This document shows, piece by piece, positions 7,901-14,777 of a DNA stretch of 16,766 nucleotides (the stretch's first letter is position 1; each line of letters opens with the position of its first letter). Under the pieces are notes generated by a model, which was given only the letters and a program-made list of their open reading frames with translations, was not told the DNA's origin and did no database searches. The DNA lies in contig DATDCV010000593.1 in assembly GCA_036524155.1 (NCBI GenBank), forward strand, positions 1-16,766. Reading direction: 5' to 3'. The DNA comes from DATDCV01 sp036524155. Its GTDB lineage: Bacteria; Verrucomicrobiota; Verrucomicrobiia; Limisphaerales; UBA8199. A program made the position numbers and the translations under genes.

Positions 7901-8391
7901 GCGAGGATCTCCCGGGTGGTCCGGCGCAACTGTTCGAGGCCGTAGCGGTAGCGCGACGCGGCGGTATTGGCCGGGATGTCCAGAGCGTCAGCGATCTGCG
8001 TAAAGGTCAGGCCAGCCCAGATTTTGAGGGTGATGACGTCGCGGTAGATTTCGGGCAATGAAGTCATGGCCTGCTGGAGCATTCGTGAGCGTTCCCGATC
8101 CTCCGCGCTGGAGTCGAACCAGCTTTGGGGAGAATCGGCCCCGGCTGCGGATTCCCGGCTGGCGCGGCGTTCGTTGGTTCTGGCCAAATCGATCGCCCGC
8201 CGGCGAATCGTGGCGAACACGAACGGCAGCGGGGGAAGCTGGCCCTGGCCCTGGCGTTCCCAGGACTCAATCGCTGCCTCCTGCAACACGTCTTGCGCAT
8301 CGGCCTCGCACCGGGTCTGTTGCCGGGCGAAAAGCAGCAACACCGGAACGTGTTCGGCAAGCCACCGTTCCCAGTCAGATTGTTCGGACAT
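7897..8391 (-). CDS. ECF (extracytoplasmic function) RNA polymerase sigma factor
   Basis: The 164-residue product has only the two ECF sigma domains. Region 2 is at about 12-77 (CEADAQDVLQEAAIESWE, then FATIRRRAIDLAR, for core binding and -10 recognition). Region 4 is at about 105-158 (LPEIYRDVITLKIWAGLTF, helix-turn-helix IADALDIPANTAASRYRYGL for -35 recognition). It redirects RNA polymerase to a small regulon. The ATG at 8391 is preferred; the frame remains open to non-ATG codons up to 8427, and there is no strong ribosome site. It is the first gene of a leftward operon with a coupled membrane protein and a PDZ protein. It probably activates its own promoter within 8392-8661, but I could not find a convincing ECF promoter box there. 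Confidence 0.92.
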   Translation of the reverse strand: MSEQSDWERWLAEHVPVLLLFARQQTRCEADAQDVLQEAAIESWERQGQGQLPPLPFVFATIRRRAIDLARTNERRASRESAAGADSPQSWFDSSAEDRERSRMLQQAMTSLPEIYRDVITLKIWAGLTFTQIADALDIPANTAASRYRYGLEQLRRTTREILA

Positions 8392-8661
8392 TTCATGTTG
8401 CCGACCGCTTTTCACGCGATTCACCAATAAAGCGCCGCCGCGCGCGTTGTTTGTCTAATTTTTTTTGCGACCAACGGACTGCAGGATAAAACTCCAGCAG
8501 GGTCGCAACGTTGTAAAGCCGTACGAGGACCGCGGAGGCGCCGGAACTGTGCGCCGGCCCCCTGGCCGAAGGACGGCTGGCCCGGATAGCGCATCGTGCG
8601 GTTGGGCCGCCAGCAGAACGCCGCGTAAAGGCACGCGGCGCCGTGCCGTCAGAGATCCGGG
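8392..8661. other. Intergenic region before the sigma-factor operon
   Basis: These 270 bases must hold the promoter of the sigma-factor operon and the 3' end of the acetyltransferase transcript. I see a hairpin at 8619-8640 and several GC-rich imperfect repeats, and an A-run on the minus strand near 8460-8467. No convincing gene is present: one leftward frame (8393-8719) spans the gap but overlaps both neighbours and has no domain character. Confidence 0.5.
8619..8640. repeat. 8-bp perfect hairpin downstream of the acetyltransferase
   Basis: CGCCGCGT and ACGCGGCG are exact reverse complements with a 6-base loop, 21 bases beyond the acetyltransferase stop. No T-run follows on the minus strand, so it is not a classical intrinsic terminator, but it may protect the 3' end. 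A competing fold, GGCAC with GTGCC (8630-8647), overlaps it. Confidence 0.5.
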
Positions 8662-9357
8662 TTAGGTCTTTCTGAGGAACTCCTCTTCTCGCAGGGCGTA
8701 CCAGGCCGAGCTGCACCACCCTTCAGGAGTGGGAGTATCTTTGACAAACTCTCCCTCGCGCCGCATACCGACGTGCTCGAAGAGTTTGGCGGCCGCGGTA
8801 TTCCGGGAGTCGATTCTCGCCGTGAGCCGGTGGAGCTTAATACCCTTGAAACAGAACTCCAGCAAGCCCTGGACGGCTTCGGCGGCGAAACCCTTTCCCT
8901 GATAACCGCGGCTCAGGACAATGATGAGACCGGCCTGGAGCGGGTCGGCGAATCTAAGCCCGATATACCCAATCAGCTTGCCTTCCTCTTTGAGGACCAG
9001 GCCCAGATAAAACATCTGTTCCGGGGTGGTTAGTTTCACGTTGACCTCAGCCTCGAGCCAGCGCAACAGGTCGTCTTCTTCCATGGGCCCCCCGCCGACA
9101 TACCGGAAGAGCTCCTCGTCCGTCATGAACTCGAGAAGGTCTTTCCAATCGCCCGGCGCAAACCGCCGCAAATGCAGGCGCGGGGTCACGATCGGCAGCG
9201 GCAGCTTGCCTCCCAGGTCCGAGCCATCTTCCGGCACGACCACCGTCTCGGTGCAATTCGGGCACGCCCGGGCGAAACCGGCATCCGTGTGCGGGAACGA
9301 CACCGTTTCCTCGCAGTGAGGACATTTAAAATCGAGAAAGCTCTCTTCGGTTATCAT
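8662..9357 (-). CDS. GNAT N-acetyltransferase (RimJ/RimL-like) with N-terminal zinc ribbon
   Basis: The 231-residue protein joins two parts. Residues 10-40 form a zinc-ribbon-like module with CPHC (12-15) and CPNC (32-35). Residues about 58-220 are a GNAT domain of the RimJ/RimL type: TPRLHLRRF at the start, the acetyl-CoA loop RGYQGKGFAAEA (150-161), and NTAAAKLFEHVGMRREGEF near the end, all typical of ribosomal-protein or small-molecule acetyltransferases that move an acetyl group from acetyl-CoA to an amine. The substrate cannot be told. The ribbon may add protein or nucleic-acid binding. The ATG at 9357 has no clear ribosome site, but the zinc cysteines begin 11 residues later, so the start must be close. 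The gene is followed downstream by the sigma-factor operon with a 270-bp gap, so it is probably its own unit. Confidence 0.9.
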   Translation of the reverse strand: MITEESFLDFKCPHCEETVSFPHTDAGFARACPNCTETVVVPEDGSDLGGKLPLPIVTPRLHLRRFAPGDWKDLLEFMTDEELFRYVGGGPMEEDDLLRWLEAEVNVKLTTPEQMFYLGLVLKEEGKLIGYIGLRFADPLQAGLIIVLSRGYQGKGFAAEAVQGLLEFCFKGIKLHRLTARIDSRNTAAAKLFEHVGMRREGEFVKDTPTPEGWCSSAWYALREEEFLRKT

Positions 9358-9449
9358 GATGTGCTGGCTTTTTACGGCAAGGATCTGACCCGGTCAAGAA
9401 ATCCGCTTGGAAAAGGGAGCATTTGAACGCCCGATCCGTCTAAGTAAGT

Positions 9450-9881
9450 GTGAAAGCGGCGGCTTTGATTATGTCGGCATTGGCGGCAATTCACCTGGCG
9501 CCGCAGGCACTGGCCCAAGGCGCCAGCAGTGGAAACGCCCCGCCGGGGGCGCGGATGATGACCACAACCGCAACGCGGTCAGCCGCCAACGCGCCTCCCG
9601 CGCCCGGCACCAACCAGCCCGGGTCACCCAACAACCGGCCACGTCTCCCCGTCCCCGGTGCAAAATCACCCCGGCTTTACCGCCCAACGCAGCCCGGAAC
9701 TCCCGAGGCGGGCCAACTCAAGCCCGGCGTTTACGAGTCCGCTCCCTACACCTGCATCGTGGTGGTGCCCGGCGCCCACCCCGATGATAGGTCGTGTGTG
9801 GGCGGGGCCTACCCGGACACGGCGGCCTCCAGGATGCCAACTATCACCCCTGGTCTCCGCTTCATCCCCCGGAAACCGTAG
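9450..9881 (+). CDS. Small secreted proline-rich protein, unknown function
   Basis: The 143-residue frame starts with GTG and has a clear signal peptide: MKAAA, hydrophobic core about 4-17, cleavage expected after ALA or ALAQ (22-23). The middle (24-90) is low in complexity and rich in proline, alanine, glycine and threonine. The C-terminal 50 residues look folded and conserved-like, with cysteines at about 102 and 116 that could form a disulfide (YTCIVVVPGAHPDD...SC). The protein should be periplasmic or outer-surface. No family is recognised. It is divergent from the acetyltransferase (92-bp gap) and convergent with rimO (27-bp gap). The ribosome site is weak, so the exact start is uncertain, but the signal peptide makes a real gene more likely than not. 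Confidence 0.62.
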   Translation: MKAAALIMSALAAIHLAPQALAQGASSGNAPPGARMMTTTATRSAANAPPAPGTNQPGSPNNRPRLPVPGAKSPRLYRPTQPGTPEAGQLKPGVYESAPYTCIVVVPGAHPDDRSCVGGAYPDTAASRMPTITPGLRFIPRKP

Positions 9882-9908
9882 AGCCAATTCGAGCCGGCCA
9901 CCAGCCGC

Positions 9909-11525
9909 TCAGGCGGGTACGCCGATAAGATCGTAATCAGTGCTGCCGACGATTTTGACCCGGGCGAACCTGCCGACGGGCAGGACCCCGCGGACATAAA
10001 CGCGACCGTCGATATCCGGCGCATCAGCTTCCCCGCGGGCGACCATGAAACGCCCTTTTAGCGCAGCCGCCGGCCCTTGGGCCTCACGGATGAATCCGTG
10101 CTCCCACGAGCTGATTTGCGCGTCGTTGAGCTGGCGGGGAGTCGCCTGGCTTTCGACGAGCACGCGGAGGGTGCGTCCGACGAAAGATCTCGAGACTGCA
10201 ACGGCCACATCGTGCTGGGCTGCCATCGCCCGATCGCGGCGCTCCCGTTTGATTTCGTCCGGTATCTGGCCGGCCATTGTCCCGGCGCGCGTGTTCTCCT
10301 CGCGGGAGTAGGTGAATACGCCAAGGCGCTCGAACTTTGTTTCACGAATGAAATCGAGCAAGGTCGTAAAATACTCTTCGGTCTCACCAGGGAAACCGAC
10401 GATAAACGTGGTGCGCAAGGCGATGCCGGGCACACCGGCGCGGATGCGTCTGAGCAGGTTGATGATATACTCATGCGAGGTTTCGCGTCGCATGCGCTCC
10501 AGCATATTCTCATGGATATGTTGGAGGGGGATATCGATGTAACGGGCAATCTTCGGACACCCCGCGATGGTGCCGATCAATTCGTCAGTCCAGTGGGCGG
10601 GGTGGGTGTAGAGCAACCGGACCCAGAAGTCGCCGGGCAGCGTGTTCAGCTCCCGGAGCAGGCTGCAAACCGTCGTCGCCTGGGCGGGCAACGATTTCAC
10701 GACCGCCTTGAACCGTTCTGGAGCCGCGATGGCCCGGATTGGGTTTGCCCGCAAGTCCAGTCCGTAATAAGTCGAATCCTGGGAAATCAGATTGAGTTCT
10801 CTCACCCCTTCGGCGACCAAAGCCCGCGCTTCGGCGACGATGTCGCCTTGCGGCCGGCTTCGATGGGAGCCCCGCATCCTGGGAATGATGCAAAAGCTGC
10901 ACGGGTGATTGCAGCCTTCCGCGATTTTTACATAAGCGAAATGCGGCGGCGTGAGCCGGAACCGCGGCGTCGCATAATCAGGGATGTACTGAGGCCGGCG
11001 GGTGACGTCGATCAGCGATGACGGCGTACTCGCGCGGCGCGCGTCGGCCGACTTCCGACGCTGAACCTTGGACTTTGAACTTGGGACTTCGGACCCCGGA
11101 TCGTGGACTGGTGGCCGTGGACTGTGGATCTTCTCTCTCCGCCGCCGCAGTGCGTCCCGCACCACCCGGGCGGCGTGAGCAACCTGGTCGATACCCATGA
11201 AAGCATCAACCTCCGGCAGCAGTTTGGGCAGTTCATCCCGGAATCGCTGGGGAAGGCAACCGGCCACCACGAGCCCTTGCCCGCGATTGGTGGCATCCCG
11301 CACTTCGGCTGATTCGAGGATGGTGTCCACGCTCTCCTCCTGCGCCGCATCGATGAACGAGCACGTGTTCACGATCACCACGTCGGCTTGAGCCGTGTCC
11401 TGGGTGAGCTCCATCCCGTCCTTCAGCAGCGTTCCGAGCATGATCTCGGCATCCACCAGGTTCTTGGCGCAACCCAGCGAAATCAAACCAACCCTAAGCG
11501 GCCGTTCTAAACAGTCTTCGCGCAT
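9909..11525 (-). CDS. rimO: Ribosomal protein S12 methylthiotransferase RimO
   Basis: RimO is a radical-SAM enzyme with two iron-sulfur clusters that adds a methylthio group to a conserved aspartate of ribosomal protein S12. Visible parts: the N-terminal UPF0004 domain with cluster cysteines C19 (SLGCAKNLVDAE, the RimO rather than MiaB signature), C55 and C90; the radical-SAM CxxxCxxC at C205, C209, C212 (EGCNHPCSFCIIPRMRG); LLYTHPAHW at about 304; IPLQHIH; GFPGETEEYF; and a C-terminal TRAM domain at about 465-535 that binds substrate. At 538 residues it is some 90 longer than usual. Much of the surplus is an extra linker at about 130-175 encoded by a 7-bp repeat array (listed separately), between the first two domains; a second longer loop is at about 256-285. 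The frame remains intact and all catalytic cysteines are present, so the enzyme should work. Confidence 0.96.
   Translation of the reverse strand: MREDCLERPLRVGLISLGCAKNLVDAEIMLGTLLKDGMELTQDTAQADVVIVNTCSFIDAAQEESVDTILESAEVRDATNRGQGLVVAGCLPQRFRDELPKLLPEVDAFMGIDQVAHAARVVRDALRRRREKIHSPRPPVHDPGSEVPSSKSKVQRRKSADARRASTPSSLIDVTRRPQYIPDYATPRFRLTPPHFAYVKIAEGCNHPCSFCIIPRMRGSHRSRPQGDIVAEARALVAEGVRELNLISQDSTYYGLDLRANPIRAIAAPERFKAVVKSLPAQATTVCSLLRELNTLPGDFWVRLLYTHPAHWTDELIGTIAGCPKIARYIDIPLQHIHENMLERMRRETSHEYIINLLRRIRAGVPGIALRTTFIVGFPGETEEYFTTLLDFIRETKFERLGVFTYSREENTRAGTMAGQIPDEIKRERRDRAMAAQHDVAVAVSRSFVGRTLRVLVESQATPRQLNDAQISSWEHGFIREAQGPAAALKGRFMVARGEADAPDIDGRVYVRGVLPVGRFARVKIVGSTDYDLIGVPA
11061..11130 (-). 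repeat. 7-bp tandem repeat array inside rimO (AGTCCAA/AGTCCAC family)
   Basis: Read on the coding (minus) strand, ten consecutive 7-base units follow one another, most close to AGTCCAA or AGTCCAC, with variants such as GATCCAC, GGCCACC and AGTTCAA. They encode residues about 133-155 of RimO (HSPRPPVHDPGSEVPSSK and following), lying in the linker between UPF0004 and radical-SAM domains. Unit boundaries were set by eye. Confidence 0.75.
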
Positions 11526-11690
11526 TAAAGAACCGGTATTCTAAGCCACCCGAGGCTTGGGAGCAAACCCGAGCGCAGGTTACCCGGGCTGGGTCGTGTC
11601 GGGCCTCAGTTGAAATCAGGGGGCCACACTCCAAGGGCTGGAATCCGCCCGGGCAAAGTCCGGTAGCGACGTGATCCCTCTTTGACGACG

Positions 11691-12434
11691 TTACCCGGAC
11701 GCGGCGGCGGCGAGAGTCTGGAGCGAGACGACGCTGGCGACAATCCGCTGGTTGATCGCGGCGATGCGTTGGCGGGTTCCGGCAATCCGCAACGACTCGG
11801 AGAAATCAATCGGCTGCCCGAAAATAACCGTCGGGCGCCGAAAAATACTGCGGGGCAGCCACCGCCACAACCCCCTCGTTTTGGGACCGCCTTTGCTGAA
11901 AATCCGTTCGATGCCGTGATGGTACACCGGTATGACGGTTATGGGGGAGCGAGTGTGGGCGATGGCATAGGCTGGGCCGCTTTTGATCACTGAAAGATCA
12001 TTGGTGCGGGTGCCCTGGTAAAAGATAAGCAGATTGTTGCGTTCCAGAAAATCAACGTATTTGCGCATCAGCCAGGGATGATCCCGCCGTTCAACCGGAA
12101 TGGTCCGGAGAAGCGTAAACAAGGTCCTGGTAAACCAGTTGCGGAAGTAATTCTCTCGCGCCGCAAAGTTCATGAACGGCAGGGACGGATAAATGACGTT
12201 CTCGGGAAAATAGGCGGCTACGGCAATGAGAAACGAATCGTACATCGTGATATGGTTCGACACGAACAGCACCCGTTCTCCCCGCCGGGGGATGTTGTGC
12301 CGTCCCTGCACCCGGGTAAAATTGAATGGAAACCGGAAAAACAAAAAGAAGACAAACCCCGCGCACACCATGGCGCCGTAGGATGCCCAGATCTTCAAAC
12401 GCGCGAGAAGTTTTCTTGCCAGTACGATGTCCAT
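11691..12434 (-). CDS. PlsC-type 1-acylglycerol-3-phosphate acyltransferase-like protein
   Basis: The 247-residue protein belongs to the glycerophospholipid acyltransferase family, which transfers an acyl chain to lysophosphatidic acid or a related acceptor at the inner membrane. A hydrophobic N-terminal helix at about 18-35 anchors it. The catalytic NHxxxxD box is present as NHITMYD (N60, H61, D66). Motif III reads FYQGTRT (138-144), where the usual glutamate of EGTR is a glutamine (Q140). Motif IV is VIPVYHHG (168-174). The Q for E change could alter acceptor binding, so the exact substrate is uncertain; it may be a paralogue rather than the main PlsC. The ATG at 12434 lacks a clear ribosome site. 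It is flanked by rimO downstream (165-bp gap) and a palindromic element upstream. Confidence 0.85.
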   Translation of the reverse strand: MDIVLARKLLARLKIWASYGAMVCAGFVFFLFFRFPFNFTRVQGRHNIPRRGERVLFVSNHITMYDSFLIAVAAYFPENVIYPSLPFMNFAARENYFRNWFTRTLFTLLRTIPVERRDHPWLMRKYVDFLERNNLLIFYQGTRTNDLSVIKSGPAYAIAHTRSPITVIPVYHHGIERIFSKGGPKTRGLWRWLPRSIFRRPTVIFGQPIDFSESLRIAGTRQRIAAINQRIVASVVSLQTLAAAASG

Positions 12435-12595
12435 TGGTTGCGCCGCGGATATACGCTCGCGCGGCGAGCACGCCGCCGCCTGTTATTCCTGCGGTACTTT
12501 CAGCTTACAGCGGATCGGGCCGGCTTCAAGGACTTTTCCTGTCGCCGCAGCACTCCCTCAGTCATGTGTTTGAGGGTGACGGTTGCGGCTTTGTC

Positions 12596-12663
12596 GGCGC
12601 GCGGACTTCAGTCCGCAGCGATGCACGAAATCGGCAATTGCTGCGGACTGAAGTCCGCGCGCC
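12596..12663. repeat. Palindromic element with perfect 24-bp arms
   Basis: Positions 12596-12619 and 12640-12663 are exact reverse complements over 24 bases with 20 bases between. Each arm also contains a small palindrome of its own, GCGGACT-TC-AGTCCGC or its complement, so the DNA or RNA could fold either as one long hairpin or as two short ones. It lies between the guaA-like and plsC-like genes; no T-run follows, so it looks more like a dispersed REP-type element than a terminator. The rest of the 286-base gap (12435-12720) shows only CCCTCA/TGAGGG, a weak hairpin at 12555-12576. Confidence 0.85.
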
Positions 12664-12720
12664 GGGTCCCAGGCCCACCCGCGGCTGAGCCATTGCTCGC
12701 CGCAGTTCGCGGTTCCCCGC

Positions 12721-13653
12721 TCAAACGTACTCGACCGTGGCGGGCGGCTTGGGAGTCAAATCGTAGAGGCAACGGTTCACGCCGGGGATGGCGGTGATGC
12801 GGCGCGTCAGCCGGTGAAGGACCGGCCACGGCAGCTCCCGCACGGTCGCTTTCCGGGCATCCACGCTGTCGATGCAACGCACCACGATGATCTGGCCGAA
12901 TTCCCGTTTGCCGTTCCGGATGCCGGTAGCGTAATCGTTGAGCAGCACCGCCAGGTATTGAAACGCGCCGGTGTCCTGGAGCTCATCCTCGACGATGGCC
13001 GTGGCCCGGCGCACGATGGCGAGCCGCTCCTCGTTGACTTCACCAACAATGCGCGTGGCCAGAGCCGGGCCCGGGAACGGGATCCGTTTTGCGATGCTCC
13101 CGGGCAAGCCCAACAGCGCGGCCACTCGGCGCACACCGTCCTTGCGCAGCGTAGCTAAGGGTTCGAGGACTCTGTAACCATAGGTTTTATGCGGGTCGAT
13201 ACCAATCTGCGCCAGGATATTGTGTTGCCGCTTGATTCCCGCCACGGTTTCCTCGATGTCCGTCAGGATCGTGCCGTGCAGCAGGAAGGTCGCTCGCGTT
13301 CGTTTGACTGCCTTGCCAAAGACATCGCGATAGAACGTGTCGGTGATTGCTTGGCGCTTGGCTTCCGGGTCGGTCAATCCCTTCAGCGCCCGGAGGAACT
13401 GCTTGCGCGCGTCAATCAGTTCGACGTGAATGCCCATGGCCTTGAAGGCTTTCACCACCCGCTGAGGCTCGCCTTCGCGCATGATGGCATTGTCCACGAA
13501 GATGGCTTTCAATTGGTTGCCGAGCGCCCGGTGGGCCAGGACGGTGACTACGGAACTGTCGACACCGCCGCTGAGCGCGGTGATCGCGATCCGGTCGCCG
13601 ACGTCACGCCTGATGGCCTCAACCTGTTCGGTGATGAACGATTTGTAATTCAT
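12721..13653 (-). CDS. Stand-alone GMP-synthase-like ATP pyrophosphatase (GuaA C-terminal half)
   Basis: This 310-residue protein matches the C-terminal half of GuaA, the part that adenylates XMP and accepts ammonia to make GMP. The PP-loop SGGVDSS is at 28-34, followed by the NAIMREGE region (56-62) and GLTDPEAKR (92-100). The dimerisation domain has FPGPALATR (193-201) and the C-terminal end LTPKPPATVEYV. The glutamine amidotransferase domain is absent: the gene starts right at the ATPase, with no such domain in the 300 bases upstream. This resembles the archaeal two-subunit arrangement, with the glutaminase expected elsewhere. Some signature stretches differ from ordinary GuaA: HGTILTDIEET instead of QGTxYPDVIES, RQHN instead of SHHN, so it may be a diverged paralogue with a changed substrate. 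A weak AGAG ribosome site lies before ATG 13653. Confidence 0.85.
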   Translation of the reverse strand: MNYKSFITEQVEAIRRDVGDRIAITALSGGVDSSVVTVLAHRALGNQLKAIFVDNAIMREGEPQRVVKAFKAMGIHVELIDARKQFLRALKGLTDPEAKRQAITDTFYRDVFGKAVKRTRATFLLHGTILTDIEETVAGIKRQHNILAQIGIDPHKTYGYRVLEPLATLRKDGVRRVAALLGLPGSIAKRIPFPGPALATRIVGEVNEERLAIVRRATAIVEDELQDTGAFQYLAVLLNDYATGIRNGKREFGQIIVVRCIDSVDARKATVRELPWPVLHRLTRRITAIPGVNRCLYDLTPKPPATVEYV

Positions 13654-13957
13654 AGCTGATAGTTCTCTTGTTTTGTGCTGCGACGGTTACGGCGGCGAGA
13701 CTAGCGGGCTTTCGCTAAGAAGTGTAGAAGAAATATAGTGTCAGGGACACCGCCTCAGCCATCGGCGGGAGCGCCGATTCTTAATCGGCTTACGGGAGCG
13801 AGCGCCCGCCTGGAAGCCGAGTGCAACTCAATTGTGTTCGGCATTGATGCTGCTGGGTTGGCAGAAAGGTGCAACGGCGAGCCGGCGGATGGAGGTCGAA
13901 CACCTCATCGAGCGTGGCCGTAAACTCGTCCATCAATCTCCAGGCCGGCGGCCCACG
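13654..13957. other. Gap between the GMP-synthase-like gene and tadA
   Basis: These 304 bases hold a partial copy of the palindromic element (13768-13829) and, closer to the GMP-synthase-like gene, an AT-rich patch around 13720-13740 that may contain its promoter. I see no convincing gene. Confidence 0.5.
13768..13829 (+). repeat. Dispersed palindromic element, degenerate copy
   Basis: The left part, GGAGCGCCGATTCTTAATCG and following bases, and the right part, AAGCCGAGTGCAACTC (13814-13829), match the copy at 14635-14704 with one mismatch on the left and none on the right. The middle is different and the terminal GGCGCTCC is lost, replaced by unrelated sequence, so the outer inverted repeat is broken here. 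Confidence 0.75.
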
Positions 13958-14446
13958 TTACTTGTCCGCCCGGTCGCGCTGCTCGGCGAAAAAGGACTGG
14001 AGAAGGGAACGGCATTCGGGCTCGCGGACGCCGCCGGTGATCACGCACCGGTGGTTGAACGTGGGGAACTGGAGGAGGTTAAGGGCGCTGCCGGCGGCGC
14101 CGGCTTTGGGGTCGGCGGCGCCGAACACGACGCGGGCGAGGCGGACGTGGACGATGGCACCGGCGCACATGGGGCAGGGCTCTTTGGTGACGTAGAGAGT
14201 GCAGTCGGTGAGCCGCCAATCGCCTACGGCTTCTTCAGCCTGAGTGAGGGCGAGCATTTCGGCGTGGGCGGTGGCGTCTTTGAGGAGCTCGACCTGATTG
14301 AACGAGCGGGCGAGGACGCGGCCGTCACGGACGACGACGGCGCCGACCGGGACTTCTTCGGCGGCGAAGGCCTTGGCGGCCTGGCGGAGGGCTTCGCCCA
14401 TGAAGAAGTGGTCGCTCTGCAGGTCGATGATCGGCTCGTCTGACAT
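13958..14446 (-). CDS. tadA: tRNA-specific adenosine deaminase TadA
   Basis: TadA converts the wobble adenosine of tRNA-Arg(ACG) to inosine with a zinc-activated water. The 162-residue product is of normal length. The zinc and catalytic residues are in place: HAE at 61-63 (proton shuttle E63) and PCPMCAG with C91 and C94. N50 before them and the stretch RLTDCTLYVTKEPCPMC are typical of TadA rather than of cytidine or guanine deaminases, as is VVFGAADPKAGAAGS. The ATG at 14446 has no clear ribosome site. The gene stands alone between two copies of a palindromic element, with divergent orientation to the amidohydrolase gene. It is a housekeeping gene, and nothing suggests special regulation. 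Confidence 0.95.
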   Translation of the reverse strand: MSDEPIIDLQSDHFFMGEALRQAAKAFAAEEVPVGAVVVRDGRVLARSFNQVELLKDATAHAEMLALTQAEEAVGDWRLTDCTLYVTKEPCPMCAGAIVHVRLARVVFGAADPKAGAAGSALNLLQFPTFNHRCVITGGVREPECRSLLQSFFAEQRDRADK

Positions 14447-14462
14447 CGGGGGAGTTTAACCC

Positions 14463-14492
14463 CGGATGGCCGCGGATGGCCACGGATAAACG
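14463..14492. repeat. Short tandem repeat, 10-bp unit
   Basis: Three units of the form CGGATGGCCG, CGGATGGCCA, CGGATAAACG follow each other directly upstream of tadA. The third is diverged. It is short and its role, if any, is unknown. The remainder of the 331-base gap to the amidohydrolase (14447-14777) contains the palindromic element below and presumably both divergent promoters. Confidence 0.5.
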
Positions 14493-14634
14493 GGGACGGA
14501 AACCGACGGTGCACGAATATGGGAATATCACGCCCCCCTCGTGGCGGCGAAAAACATCCCTGCTACAAGACCGGCGAATTGAAACCGGAGGACGTTTCTC
14601 GAAGCGTGGGTGGAATGCGAAGCGTATGGAGGGC

Positions 14635-14704
14635 GGAGCGCCGATTTTTAATCGGCTTAACCGCGCCGACGGCCGCGTGTAAGCCGAGTGCAACTCGGCG
14701 CTCC
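14635..14704 (+). repeat. Dispersed palindromic element, intact copy
   Basis: Outer arms GGAGCGCCGA (14635-14644) and TCGGCGCTCC (14695-14704) are exact reverse complements. Inside are two smaller hairpins, CCGATT-TTT-AATCGG and GCCGAGT-GCA-ACTCGGC, giving a cloverleaf-like fold. It ends 73 bases before the amidohydrolase start. A degenerate copy lies at 13768-13829 on the other side of tadA. Confidence 0.82.
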
Positions 14705-14777
14705 TCCCAAGATCGGGTTACCCTTCAAGCGCCGCCTTTTCGTTTTGAATCTGAAAGGAGTAATCTAGAATTCGGGC

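Noticed and set aside
8393..8719. Leftward open frame spanning the gap between the acetyltransferase and sigma-factor genes
   Set aside because: It overlaps both neighbours, has no domain or signal peptide, and contains low-complexity arginine-rich sequence.
10077..11021. Plus-strand open frame of 314 codons opposite rimO
   Set aside because: RimO motifs are unmistakable on the minus strand; the opposite frame has no domain.
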